Positions 1-8,396 are shown, numbered from the stretch's first letter. The stretch is DNA of 55,440 nucleotides from Actinoallomurus sp048498315 (GCA_048498315.1 JBEHYF010000015.1:1-55440); one strand, 5' to 3'. Notes: a model not told the origin generated them from the letters alone. Translations and numbers: made by a program.

Positions 1-31
1 TGGCGACGCCGATAAGCGAGCGCCGCCTGCT

Positions 32-1366
32 TCACTGCGGCCGCGGCCGCCAGAACGCGCCGAGCTCCAGCCGGGTCGGGTCCTTGATGCCGAGGAGCGA
101 GGTCAGGGTCAGGTTCGCGGCCAGTGCGCTCTGCTCCGGTTCGGTGGCACCGCTCGTGCGCAGCGGGCACAACTGCCGGGCCAGCCCCTCCATCTCGGTG
201 TAGCCGAACAGGTCCGGCTTGCCCAGCGCGGTCGCGACGTCCTTGCCGGTGCGGTCGCGCTTGAGCATGCTCATCGAGTCGCGGGTGACGCGCAGCCGCA
301 GCATGGTCGCGTCGGGCGTCGGCGCCACCGCGCCGTCGAGGTCGATGACGGTGACCCCGTCGATGCCGTCCGCGCTGATCTGGCTGTCGACGCTGATCAT
401 GCCGCCGTCGACGACGACCACGTGGTACGGCATGTCGTCGGCCGAGATGCCGGGGGTGAAGCGCGGCCGGTCCTTCAGCTCCGAGTCGAGCATCGACTCC
501 AGCTCCGACATCGACTTGGCCATCAGCCGGATCGGGCCGGCGGCGTCGGTCTTCTCCGGGTGCATGGCGTGCGGGAGCCACTTCATCCAGTCCCACAGAC
601 GCATGCGGTCGGGGGAGGCGCAGACCGAGATGCGCACGTCGTCGGGCGAGTGGAAGGCGGCGACCTGGGCGAGCAGCGCGCGCACCATGCCGCGGACGGC
701 GTCGGGCTCGCCGGTGGGGATGATGCGCGCGAACGACGACAGCGACACCGCGATCGGCAGGTTCGGCACGGTCGAGTGGGCGCGCACGAACCGCCGCAGC
801 GCCCCGGCCGTCATGGGCTCCAGGTCCTCGATCGGCTTGGTCTCCGGCGGGATGAGCTGAACGGCGAGCCGCTGCGGGCCGGTGCCGATGCGCACGTTGC
901 CGAAGTCGCCGTCGCTGGCGCGGCGCTCCCAGAGCCGGCCGCTCATGACGAGCGACCACAGCGACCGCGGGTCGGGGCTGTTCCACTCCAGCGCCTCGCG
1001 CTGCTGTGCAGTGGCGCGGCGGACCTTGCGGCGCACCTGGGTGAGGTAGCGGAAGTAGTCGCGCCGGGCGCCGTTCAGCCGCTGCCTGCGCTCTCCCGCG
1101 CCGCGCCCGATCTGGCCCAGCATCATGCCGAACATCGACAGCGAGAACATCCCGCTGGACACATAGGTGATCGGGCTGGCCCCCGGCGTGACGACCATGA
1201 ACACCATGGCGCCGGCACCCGCGAGCATCGGCAGGTACATCAGCATCGCCTGGAATCCGGCCGACGTCGTCTCCGGGATCTCGGGTGGCGATTCGAGGAG
1301 AATCTCGCCTCGGGGCATTTCCGGCGGCGGGCGGCGTTCCTGCCTTCGGACGATCACCGTGCCCAA
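32..1366 (-). CDS. eccC: T7SS membrane ATPase EccC, N-terminal part; interrupted by in-frame TGA
   Basis: The 444 residues match the EccC N-terminus: an Arg/Pro-rich cytosolic start with PPEIPE, two hydrophobic segments (about residues 40-60 and 66-85), then the region that precedes the first FtsK/SpoIIIE ATPase domain, ending LLGIKDPTRLELGAFWRPRPQ-stop. EccC is usually about 1300 residues with three ATPase domains, none of which is reached. Past the TGA (32-34) the same frame reads SRRRSLIGVA to the window edge, which lines up without gaps with the usual RDRLRVPIGV segment, so the stop probably sits inside a longer eccC. A GTG overlapping the stop (35-33, another frame) is the alternative, as a coupled downstream gene. 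The TTG start is preceded by GGAGG at 6-nt spacing. Family assignment is firm; whether the gene is functional is open. Confidence 0.85.
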   Translation of the reverse strand: MGTVIVRRQERRPPPEMPRGEILLESPPEIPETTSAGFQAMLMYLPMLAGAGAMVFMVVTPGASPITYVSSGMFSLSMFGMMLGQIGRGAGERRQRLNGARRDYFRYLTQVRRKVRRATAQQREALEWNSPDPRSLWSLVMSGRLWERRASDGDFGNVRIGTGPQRLAVQLIPPETKPIEDLEPMTAGALRRFVRAHSTVPNLPIAVSLSSFARIIPTGEPDAVRGMVRALLAQVAAFHSPDDVRISVCASPDRMRLWDWMKWLPHAMHPEKTDAAGPIRLMAKSMSELESMLDSELKDRPRFTPGISADDMPYHVVVVDGGMISVDSQISADGIDGVTVIDLDGAVAPTPDATMLRLRVTRDSMSMLKRDRTGKDVATALGKPDLFGYTEMEGLARQLCPLRTSGATEPEQSALAANLTLTSLLGIKDPTRLELGAFWRPRPQ

Positions 1367-1398
1367 CGGGTTACCTCCAAGGCGGTGGCATTACGCAG

Positions 1399-1445
1399 AA
1401 GTTGACGCCATCCTATTAAGCCGGTTCATCATGTTCAGTCAACTT
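1399..1445. promoter_or_regulatory. Divergent eccC/eccD promoter region with symmetric -35-like boxes
   Basis: AAGTTGAC (1399-1406) and GTCAACTT (1438-1445) form a perfect 8-bp inverted repeat in the 99-bp gap between eccC and eccD. On the minus strand TTGACT (1442-1437), an 18-bp spacer and TAATAG (1418-1413) make a good promoter for eccC. On the plus strand TTGACG (1402-1407) is present but its -10 is poor. The symmetry could also be a regulator site. Inferred from sequence only. Confidence 0.5.
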
Positions 1446-1465
1446 TCCGCCGATGGAGGAGCCCT

Positions 1466-2866
1466 GTGAGCCCGACAGCCGGAGCCGACCTGTGCCGGGT
1501 CACGATCGTCGCCCCCGGACGGCGGATCGACCTGTCGCTTCCGGCCGAGGTGCCGCTGGTACAGATGCTCCCGACGATCCTGCGCGCCGCCGGCGGGAAC
1601 CTCGCCGACGCGGGCCTGGCCCACTCGGGATGGGTGCTGCAGCGCCTCGACGGGCCACCGCTGGACACCGCGCTCAGCCTGGAGCAGCTCGGCATCCGTG
1701 ACGGCGAGATGCTGTACTTCCGCCCCCGCATGTCGCTGATCCCGGAGATGGTGTTCGACGATGTCGCCGACGTCGTTGCGACCGGCAAGAAGGAGCGCGC
1801 CGACCGCTGGCGTCCGGAGACCACCCGCCGGTTCGGGCTCGGCGTCGGGGCCGCCGCCCTGGTCTTCGGCGTCGTGCCGCTGCTCACCTACGGGCCGCCG
1901 TGGCGGATCCCGGTCATCGCCGCGGCGATGGTGGCGCTCCTCCTCGTCCTCATGGCCACCGCGCTGTCGCGGGCCATCGGTGACGCCGCGGCCGGCGCGG
2001 TCCTCGGTTACGCCTCCCTGCCATACGCCTTCCTCGCCGGACTCATGGCCCCGGCCCGCGACACGCTGCCGCTCGTGCACGTCGGCGCTCCGCACCTGCT
2101 CACGGCGTTCGCCGCCACCACCGTCCTCTCCGTTCTCGCCGGGTTCGGGGTCGCGGATGGGCTGCCGTGGTTCGTCGGCGTGGCGTTCGCCGCCCTGATC
2201 GGCGCGATCGCCGCGGGCGTCGCCGTGGCCTTTCCCGGGCTCGGCGCGGACGGCATCGCCGCGGCGGCGGTCGCCGTGTCGGTGGTGCTGAGCGCGCTGG
2301 TGCCGACGCTGTCGTTCCGGCTGGCCCGGCTGCCGCTGCCGCCGATCCCGTCGAACGCCGAAGAACTCCGCAGCGACGTCACGGCCATCGACGGCCCGGC
2401 GCTGCTGCGGCGCACCGTGGCCGCCGACCGGTTCGCGACCGGCCTGGTGGCGGGCATCGCGCTCGTCTCGGCCGTGGCGCTGCTCTTCCTCGCGTTCGCG
2501 CCGGGCTGGTCCGGACGCGTGATGGCGGCGGTCGTGTCGCTGACGCTGCTGCTGCGGGCCAGGATCTTCCGGGGCCGCTCGCAGCGCGCCTGGATGCTCG
2601 TCGCCGGGGCCGGCGGCCTCGGCGTGCTGACCATGGCGCTCGCGCTGGACGCCTCGCCGGTCCAGTGCGTGCTGCTGATCCTGCCGCTGACCCTGGTGGT
2701 GGCCGCGGTCGCGCTCACGATGGGGACATGGCTGCCGGGCCACAAGCCCACCCCGTTCTGGGGCCGGGCCGGCGACATCGTCGACATGGTCACCGTGGTC
2801 GCCATGATCCCGCTCGCCCTCGCCGTTCTGCACGTCTACTCGAAGATCCGCGGCCTGGGCGGCTGA
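1466..2866 (+). CDS. eccD: T7SS integral membrane channel protein EccD
   Basis: At 466 residues it has the EccD plan: an N-terminal ubiquitin-like (YukD) domain of roughly 95 residues (CRVTIVAPGRRIDLSLP, then the DGEMLYFRP segment), a short cytosolic linker containing DVVATGK, and about eleven strongly hydrophobic helices to the C-terminus. EccD forms the membrane vestibule of the ESX complex and contacts EccB and EccC. The GTG at 1466 follows GGAGGA with good spacing and starts the ubiquitin-like fold directly; an ATG at 1453 lies in another frame. It diverges from eccC and is followed 45 bp later by a YbaB-like gene, probably in the same transcript. Confidence 0.93.
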   Translation: MSPTAGADLCRVTIVAPGRRIDLSLPAEVPLVQMLPTILRAAGGNLADAGLAHSGWVLQRLDGPPLDTALSLEQLGIRDGEMLYFRPRMSLIPEMVFDDVADVVATGKKERADRWRPETTRRFGLGVGAAALVFGVVPLLTYGPPWRIPVIAAAMVALLLVLMATALSRAIGDAAAGAVLGYASLPYAFLAGLMAPARDTLPLVHVGAPHLLTAFAATTVLSVLAGFGVADGLPWFVGVAFAALIGAIAAGVAVAFPGLGADGIAAAAVAVSVVLSALVPTLSFRLARLPLPPIPSNAEELRSDVTAIDGPALLRRTVAADRFATGLVAGIALVSAVALLFLAFAPGWSGRVMAAVVSLTLLLRARIFRGRSQRAWMLVAGAGGLGVLTMALALDASPVQCVLLILPLTLVVAAVALTMGTWLPGHKPTPFWGRAGDIVDMVTVVAMIPLALAVLHVYSKIRGLGG

Positions 2867-2911
2867 TCGGCCGGTTACAGTTCCTTATCGCGGACCAGGA
2901 AGGGGCGGGCG

Positions 2912-3358
2912 ATGAACGAGTTCGGAGATCTGGCCGATCTTGACATGGAAAGGCTGATCCGAATCTCGGAGCAGTATTCCGCTCGCGCCGAAGAGATGAA
3001 TGAGCGCGTCGCCGCGCTCAAAGGAGAGGCCTCGTCCAAAGACGGCCGCGTCAAGGTCGCCTGCACCATGTCCGACGGCGTCGCCGCTCTCCATCTCGAC
3101 CCCCGGGCGCTGCGCTTGCAGTCCGGTGAGCTCGCCGAGACGATCCGGCGGCTGGTCAACGAGGCCAACGCCGACCTGCAGCGCAAACTGAACGAACTGA
3201 TGACCGAGGCCTTCGGCGAGGAGGCCAGTCCGGCGCGGCTCACCGCGAGCCGCGACGCGATGAAGGTGCAGGTGCAAGAGGCGGCCGCGGCGTACCAGCG
3301 CGCGCTGGGCGACGCGATGGGCGAGCTCGACCGCATGCGCAAGCAGCTCGGCCTGTGA
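2912..3358 (+). CDS. YbaB/EbfC-family protein associated with the T7SS locus
   Basis: This 148-residue protein has a long N-terminal helix, a short sheet with the motif VAALHLDPRALRL, and a helical C-terminal half, as in YbaB/EbfC nucleoid-associated proteins but extended beyond the usual ~100 residues by a coiled tail. YbaB-like genes are common in actinomycete T7SS loci, where their role is not established; either DNA binding or chaperone/substrate duty is possible. A second copy with the same HLDPRALRL core lies at 16378-16839. The ATG follows AGGAAGGGG. It probably forms an operon with eccD. Confidence 0.75.
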   Translation: MNEFGDLADLDMERLIRISEQYSARAEEMNERVAALKGEASSKDGRVKVACTMSDGVAALHLDPRALRLQSGELAETIRRLVNEANADLQRKLNELMTEAFGEEASPARLTASRDAMKVQVQEAAAAYQRALGDAMGELDRMRKQLGL

Positions 3359-3387
3359 CCACGCGTCAGCCGATCCGCCGGCCCACC

Positions 3388-3483
3388 GGGTGACACGGTT
3401 CCCGGGGCACGGGGTGACACGGTCTCCCGGACCCCGGATGGTCCGCCGGTCAGCGGGTCACTTGGTCCGCCGGCCGCCGGAAC
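3388..3483. repeat. Four 24-bp periodic units between convergent genes
   Basis: Units begin at 3388, 3412, 3436 and 3460. The first two share GGGTGACACGGT; the last two share TGGTCCGCCGG. They fill most of the 146-bp gap between the YbaB-like stop and the end of the next minus-strand gene. In one frame they would encode octapeptides (VTR-PG and VRR types), so they may be a decayed coding tail or a simple intergenic repeat. Confidence 0.6.
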
Positions 3484-3504
3484 CGATGGCCGGCACACGC
3501 CGGT

Positions 3505-4191
3505 TCAGGCGGTCTGCGAGACACCCTGCCAGGGCTTGTTGAACATCTGGCCGCCGAGCACGGCGCCGCCGGTGAGGTTGCCCAGCGCCGCGAACTGCAC
3601 GAGACGCTTGGCCATCACGTTCTTGAACAGCGACAGGATGTTCTTGACGTTGAGCACGAGCTTCAAGAACCCGGTCACCATGGCCCGCAAGGCCGCGTTC
3701 ATGGCGGCGCCGACGCCGTTCGCCTCGGCGAACACGCCCGCGTCGACGCCCGGCAGCCAGGAGACCGAGATCACCGCGGCGGCCTGCAGGGCCATCAGGG
3801 TGCCGATGGCGGCCGACGCCACGCCGAGCGCGCCGAGGACGCCGGCGGTCACCTTCAGCACCGTGTCGATGCTCTCGTGCTGGCTCTTCGTGCCCTCCAG
3901 GGCCTGCTGGTACATGCCGGCGCGGGCGTTGAAGCTTTGCTTCGCCTGGTCGGACCAGTCCTTCGACGCGTCGTCGACCTGCTTCTTGAAGTCGTCGTGC
4001 GCGTCCGCCGCCATGGCCGCCACGGCCTGGTGCCGGTCCCCGGCGTGCCACAACTGCCCGGGATCGGAGACGACGGTGCCGGCCATCGTCGCCAGCGGAA
4101 TGCAGGACGGAATGACGCTCGCCGCGAAGGTCAAGCTCAGGAAGCCTTCGATGCTCGGTGCCGCGGACAGGTCGCGCGCGCTGATTCCCAT
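3505..4191 (-). CDS. WXG100-like protein with hydrophobic C-terminal half (candidate T7SS component or substrate)
   Basis: This 228-residue protein has an N-terminal helical hairpin of WXG100 type (helix one ends KKQVDDASKDW; the turn is W79-S-D, not WxG). It is followed by long hydrophobic helices at about 105-145 and 165-205 (VLGALGVASAAIGTLMALQAAAV) and a short polar tail. No standard signal peptide is evident and no YxxxD/E motif follows the hairpin. This WXG-plus-membrane layout recurs at 14871-15614. It lies 36 bp downstream of the next minus-strand gene, likely in one operon. The function is unknown; a substrate that inserts in membranes, or a structural partner, are both possible. Confidence 0.65.
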   Translation of the reverse strand: MGISARDLSAAPSIEGFLSLTFAASVIPSCIPLATMAGTVVSDPGQLWHAGDRHQAVAAMAADAHDDFKKQVDDASKDWSDQAKQSFNARAGMYQQALEGTKSQHESIDTVLKVTAGVLGALGVASAAIGTLMALQAAAVISVSWLPGVDAGVFAEANGVGAAMNAALRAMVTGFLKLVLNVKNILSLFKNVMAKRLVQFAALGNLTGGAVLGGQMFNKPWQGVSQTA

Positions 4192-4227
4192 GTCTACGCC
4201 TCTTCTGCTGTGGAGCCGACCGGATCG

Positions 4228-5697
4228 CTAGTTCGTGCCGCTGCCCGCGTTGGTCACCGTCGACGTGTTCTGTTGCTCGGTCGTGTTGTAGGTGTCGCCG
4301 GTCTTCGCCAGGCCCTGGGCCCAGCTCGACATCGTGCCGCTGCCCGCCTTCAGCGCCGACGCCGCGGAGCTCGAGACCGCGTTGTGGATCATTGAGATCG
4401 GCATGCCGATCAGGCCGGCGCCCGGATAGCCGATGCTGATCCCCTGGGCTTCCCGCTGCGCCTCGTCGAGCTTGGCGGCGGGCCCGTTCACGAGCTTTTG
4501 ACCGAGGTCCTTGATGTTCGACGGGTTGACGTCCATCGAGCCCGGCGTACCGGGGCCGATCGGTTTGGCGGGGGTGTTACCCGTGTTCGGGGTCGTCGGG
4601 GGATCCGGGATGCTCGGTGTCCCGCCACCGGGAAGCCCGCCGCCGCCCGGCAGGCCGCCGCCCCCGCCGTCGGCCGGAGACGACGGCGTCTTGGGCGTGC
4701 TCGGCTGGGGGATGTCGGGCTTCGGCAGCGCCCCGGAGGACGGGTCGGCGCCGCCGTTCGGCCCGGACGCTCCCGTGGTGTCCGGCTGTCCCTGGCCCGC
4801 GGGCTGCTTGAGCCCCGGCCAGTCGCCCTTCTGGTCGGGCTTGTGGTCGTGCGTGTCGATCTTGACGTGCCCGTCCTTGTCGCGGGTGATGTTCAGATCG
4901 ACGTGCTTGCCGGGCTGGACGTGGATCTTGATCTCGTGCTGGACACCGTGTCCCTCGGGCACCGTGATGTCGAGGCTGCCGTCGGCGTTCGGCGTGACGT
5001 GAACGGTCAGGTCCTGCGGGTTGCCGTGGCCCTTGGGGATGGTCAGGTCGTAGCTGCCGTCCTTGTGCATGTGCTTGACGACATGTGCGTCGGCGGTCCC
5101 GGGAGCGTGCAGTGCGAGATCGGCCTGCGCGGCGTGCGCGCCGTGGCCGCTCAGGTGCTCGATCGGGACGTCATGGTCCGCGCCGTCCGTACCGCCTGTA
5201 TTGCCGGTGCCGCCGGTGCCGTCCGCGCCGGTGGCCGTGCCGTCCGGCACGGGCCGGCCCGTCTGGAGGGACTGGCCGACGACGCTGCCGTCGCCGGTCC
5301 GGGCGTTCACGGTCGGCTGCGCGCCGCTCGAATCGGCGCCCTGCCCCGGCACGCCCGACAGTCCGGTCTGCGCGGTCCCGGACTGTACGGCACCGGACTG
5401 CGCGGGCGCGTACGTGACGTGCGTCGTCCCGTCCGGGCCGATGTCGAGGCTGAGTCCGTCGTCGCCTGCGGCGACCTCGTGGCCGCCGACGGAGATCAGC
5501 GCGTCGGGTGAGGAGTCGAGCCCGAGCTGCTGCTGCGACGCGCTGTGGCCGGGGCGGACGTCGTACGTCACGGGTGCGGTGGCGTTCGACGCCGTGCCGG
5601 TGCCCGCCGTCGCCGTGCCGGGTGACGCCGTGGCCGCGGTGGCCGTTCCGCCACCCGCATTGAGCAGCGCCGCGATGGTGTTCTGCTGCTCGGCCAT
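4228..5697 (-). CDS. Proline/glycine-rich repeat protein with an EspC-like helical C-terminus
   Basis: Of 489 residues, the N-terminal ~130 are Ala/Thr/Gly-rich. About residues 180-300 contain repeated His-rich beta-like units (DGSYDLTIPKGHG, DGSLDITVPEGHG), then a Pro/Gly-rich linker. The last ~90 residues form a helical domain starting MDVNPSNIKDLGQKL, resembling EspC/DUF2580 proteins, with W459 in SSWAQG and a YxxxE motif (Y470, E474) typical of T7SS export signals. I start it at 5697 because the ATG follows GGGAGG at 7-nt spacing; an upstream ATG at 5781 has no such site. It diverges from eccB and precedes the 228-residue gene, so a secreted pair is plausible. The family as a whole is not recognised. 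Confidence 0.65.
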   Translation of the reverse strand: MAEQQNTIAALLNAGGGTATAATASPGTATAGTGTASNATAPVTYDVRPGHSASQQQLGLDSSPDALISVGGHEVAAGDDGLSLDIGPDGTTHVTYAPAQSGAVQSGTAQTGLSGVPGQGADSSGAQPTVNARTGDGSVVGQSLQTGRPVPDGTATGADGTGGTGNTGGTDGADHDVPIEHLSGHGAHAAQADLALHAPGTADAHVVKHMHKDGSYDLTIPKGHGNPQDLTVHVTPNADGSLDITVPEGHGVQHEIKIHVQPGKHVDLNITRDKDGHVKIDTHDHKPDQKGDWPGLKQPAGQGQPDTTGASGPNGGADPSSGALPKPDIPQPSTPKTPSSPADGGGGGLPGGGGLPGGGTPSIPDPPTTPNTGNTPAKPIGPGTPGSMDVNPSNIKDLGQKLVNGPAAKLDEAQREAQGISIGYPGAGLIGMPISMIHNAVSSSAASALKAGSGTMSSWAQGLAKTGDTYNTTEQQNTSTVTNAGSGTN

Positions 5698-5801
5698 CCC
5701 GACCTCCCGGAACCGTGACGATTGATTCCATGCCCCCGATGTCGCCCAGTAGATTACGGTGCGGGCACCAGGGTTCCGCAATAAGAGATCAGGGAGGTGT
5801 G

Positions 5802-7238
5802 ATGCAGACCCGTCGTGACCTGTATCAGGCCCATCGCCTGATGATGCAGCGGGTCGGCATGGCGCTTCTCGCCGGAGAGCCCGACCTGCCCGAGCCGCCG
5901 ACCCGCCGGCTCACCGTGCTGACGTTCGCGGGGGCGATGGTCGGCGTGCTCATCATCGCGGCCTTCGGCGTGTGGGGCCTTCTTGCGCCGGGAGCGGCCT
6001 CCGGGCTGGAGGCGCCCGGAACCCTCATCATCGACAAGGAAACGGGCACCAGATACGTCTACAGCCAGCCGGACAAAAAGCTATATCCGGTCGTTAATTA
6101 CGCGTCCGCCCGGTTGATTCTCAACACCGACCAGGTCACCCGCAAGGTCGTCTCGCAGTCGTCGCTCGCCAGGTTCGACCGCGGACGACCGGTCGGCATC
6201 CTCGGCGCCCCCGACTCGCTGCCTGACGAGAGCCACCAGGTCACCGGCCCATGGTCGATCTGCGTGCACTCCGGCCAGACGGCACAGGGTGGCGTGCGCT
6301 CGTACGCCTCGCTCGTGGGCGGGCGCGCCGTCGGCGGCCGGTCGATGGGCGACCGCGAGGCCGTGATCGTCCGTGGCGCGGGCCAGGCGTGGGTGGTCTG
6401 GCGCAATCAGCGGATGAAGCTGCCGGAGGAGGAGGTCGGACCGCTGACCGGCACCTACCAGCCGCCCGAGGCCTCGGCCACGTGGCTGAACGCGGTGCCG
6501 ACCGGTCCGGATTTCAAGCCGCCCACCATTCCCAACCGGGGCGAAGAGGTCACCGGCCCCGGTGGCCGGCACGCCGCCGTGGGCACCTTCTATCGCGTCC
6601 GTACCGTCGGTGGCGACGAGCGCTGGTACGTGCTCCTGCGCGACGGGCTCGCCCCGATCAAGGAGACCGAGGGCGTGCTCCTGCAGGGCGACAAGGGCAG
6701 CGCGCTGGCCTACAAGGGCGGCCCCCCGCGGCCGATCGACATCGATGCGGTCACGGCGAACTCCGCCCCGAAGTCGAGCATGAAGGTCTCCGCGGACGGG
6801 CTGCCCGACGTGATGCCGACGTTCCTGCGCTACGATCCGGCGACGCCGCTGTGCGTCGTGTACACGAACACCGGATCGGGCTCGCTGGGCGCCCGGGTCG
6901 CGGTCGGCGGCACCCTGCCGGACCCGAATGCCGCGCCCGCACCGGGCGGGACGGCGGCCGGCGCCGTCGTCGACCAGGTGGTGCTCCCGCCTGGGGACGG
7001 CGCCCTCATCGGCCTGGTGCCGGCGCCGGATCAGTTGACAGTCAGCTCCTACTCGGTGCTCACCGACCAGGGGCTGCGCTTCGCGGTGCCGTCGAAGGAT
7101 ATCGCGAGCAAACTCGGCTTCGACGTCAACAAGGTCGCCCTGGTTCCCGCAAATCTCGTCCATCTCATCCCCGCGGGGCCCGCGCTGGATCCGAACCAGG
7201 CAAAACAACCGGTGACTTATCCCAGCTCAGGCGGCTGA
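5802..7238 (+). CDS. eccB: T7SS core component EccB
   Basis: This 478-residue protein has the EccB plan: a cytosolic N-terminus (MQTRRDLYQAHRLMMQRV), a single membrane helix at about 42-66 (LTVLTFAGAMVGVLIIAAFG), then a large periplasmic domain with the family segments TGTRYVYSQPDKKLYPVVNY, ASARLIL and GAPDSLP. EccB bridges the ESX membrane complex toward the outside. The ATG at 5802 follows GGGAGG; an in-frame ATG at 5715 is less likely because the family starts at the MQTRRD segment. It is followed by the two WXG100-size genes. Confidence 0.95.
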   Translation: MQTRRDLYQAHRLMMQRVGMALLAGEPDLPEPPTRRLTVLTFAGAMVGVLIIAAFGVWGLLAPGAASGLEAPGTLIIDKETGTRYVYSQPDKKLYPVVNYASARLILNTDQVTRKVVSQSSLARFDRGRPVGILGAPDSLPDESHQVTGPWSICVHSGQTAQGGVRSYASLVGGRAVGGRSMGDREAVIVRGAGQAWVVWRNQRMKLPEEEVGPLTGTYQPPEASATWLNAVPTGPDFKPPTIPNRGEEVTGPGGRHAAVGTFYRVRTVGGDERWYVLLRDGLAPIKETEGVLLQGDKGSALAYKGGPPRPIDIDAVTANSAPKSSMKVSADGLPDVMPTFLRYDPATPLCVVYTNTGSGSLGARVAVGGTLPDPNAAPAPGGTAAGAVVDQVVLPPGDGALIGLVPAPDQLTVSSYSVLTDQGLRFAVPSKDIASKLGFDVNKVALVPANLVHLIPAGPALDPNQAKQPVTYPSSGG

Positions 7239-7330
7239 CCTGTAGGTAATAAAAACCATACAGGCGACCAGAGGCGCAACCATAACGATTCGGTAGCGTT
7301 GGCCGCGGCTCTTGACTTTCGCATATCGGC

Positions 7331-7360
7331 TGGACATCACGGTGAAGCCTCTCGTATCGT
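7331..7360 (+). promoter_or_regulatory. Possible promoter for the WXG100 pair
   Basis: TGGACA (7331-7336), an 18-bp spacer and TATCGT (7355-7360) lie about 105 bp upstream of the first WXG100 start, within the 228-bp gap after eccB. The gap also holds a weak stem just after the eccB stop (CCTGTAGGT 7239-7247 with ACC-A-TACAGG 7255-7264). The gene itself has a strong GGAGGTGA site just before its GTG at 7467. This is a motif match only. Confidence 0.35.
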
Positions 7361-7466
7361 TTATTCCGTTTGGCGGTCGCGGAGAGCTCGAAACCTGCCA
7401 TCTCGAAGGAGCGGCGGTAACGGGGTGTCGGGCCGCATGTCAGCCGAACATCCATGGAGGTGAACC

Positions 7467-7784
7467 GTGGCAGACACTGCTATTGATCTGGCCAAGGCCA
7501 GGCAGGCTGCCCAGAGGGTCGACAAGGCCGCCGGCGTGATCCGCGGCCTGCAGGTGCGCATCCAGGGTCACAAGGACCACCTGCGCTCGGGCTGGGACAG
7601 CACGGCCGCGCGCTCGTTCGACGACGTGTTCAGCCACTTCGACGCCGACTTCACCCGCGTGCTCAAGGCGCTCGACACGCTCCACGAGAACCTCAACCAG
7701 GGCACCCGGACGTACGAGAAGAGCGTCGCGGACCAGCAGGCCGCGGTGAACAAGGTCAACCAGCTCCTCAACGGCCAGACCTGA
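7467..7784 (+). CDS. WXG100-family protein with WDS turn (EsxB/EsxA-type partner)
   Basis: At 105 residues it has WXG100 size and layout: two long helices joined at W43-D44-S45 (HLRSGWDSTAARSF), with no signal peptide. The Trp is kept but the Gly of WxG is Ser. No YxxxD/E follows the second helix (the tail reads TYEKSVADQQ). WXG100 proteins form helical dimers exported by the ESX machine, and the next gene is the obvious partner. A strong GGAGGTGA site precedes the GTG start. Confidence 0.85.
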   Translation: MADTAIDLAKARQAAQRVDKAAGVIRGLQVRIQGHKDHLRSGWDSTAARSFDDVFSHFDADFTRVLKALDTLHENLNQGTRTYEKSVADQQAAVNKVNQLLNGQT

Positions 7785-7833
7785 CCCCCGTCAGGTGCGA
7801 CCCTGAACCAGGAACGATCACGGAGGCTTAAGG

Positions 7834-8148
7834 ATGGCTGGAGAGCTCGACTACACCCGGGCCAACTTCATGACGTTGCAGGAGGCCGAGGCCGACTTCT
7901 CATTGGCCTACCGTGCCCTGCGCGACGAGCTGGACGACCTCGACCGGGAGCTGCGCAGCCTGCTGGCGCCCTGGATCGGCGACGCCGCCCTCAACTACGA
8001 GGCGACCCAGCGCGAGTGGAACAACGCCGCGAACGACATGTCGAACGTCCTGCGGGCGCTCGGCCTGGCGATCGGCGACGTGCACCACAACTACGCCGCG
8101 GCCGAGAAGGCGAACGCCGACCTGTGGGCCGGCGGCACCGGCGTCTGA
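7834..8148 (+). CDS. WXG100-family protein with export motif (EsxA/EsxB-type)
   Basis: This 104-residue helical hairpin carries a canonical turn W47-I-G49 (LLAPWIGDAALNYE) and a tail motif Y87-AAA-E91 that fits the YxxxD/E export signal seen on one partner of ESX heterodimers. It lies 49 bp after the other WXG100 gene, with a GGAGG site before the ATG. The likely role is co-secretion as a heterodimer with the preceding product, with this subunit carrying the signal read by EccC. A strong hairpin follows the gene (8195-8233). Confidence 0.88.
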   Translation: MAGELDYTRANFMTLQEAEADFSLAYRALRDELDDLDRELRSLLAPWIGDAALNYEATQREWNNAANDMSNVLRALGLAIGDVHHNYAAAEKANADLWAGGTGV

Positions 8149-8194
8149 CCGGCAGGGCGACCGGCCGAACGGATCCGCTGGATCGACGGGCTTC

Positions 8195-8233
8195 GGCGGC
8201 CGGGCCCGCGTCTGAACGCGCGGCCCGGCCGCC
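8195..8233 (+). terminator. Hairpin after the WXG100 pair
   Basis: Arms 8195-8210 and 8219-8233 (GGCGGCCGGGCC with GGCCCGGCCGCC at the core) pair over about 15 bp with one bulge and an 8-nt loop. There is no U-tract, as is usual for high-GC actinomycete terminators. It would limit read-through into the next gene. Confidence 0.6.
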
Positions 8234-8396
8234 ACAGGCGTGTGCCGGCGGCGTGTCGCGCCGGCCGCCCCGGCGGCGGTGGTCCCGCCAGGGGGTGATC
8301 CCGCCAGAGCGGGAACCGGCCGGCGCCGGGTGCCGTCCGATCCGTCGAACCTCGGTTCAAAAACGACCGGCAGGAGCCTCAGGAAGAAGAAGGATC

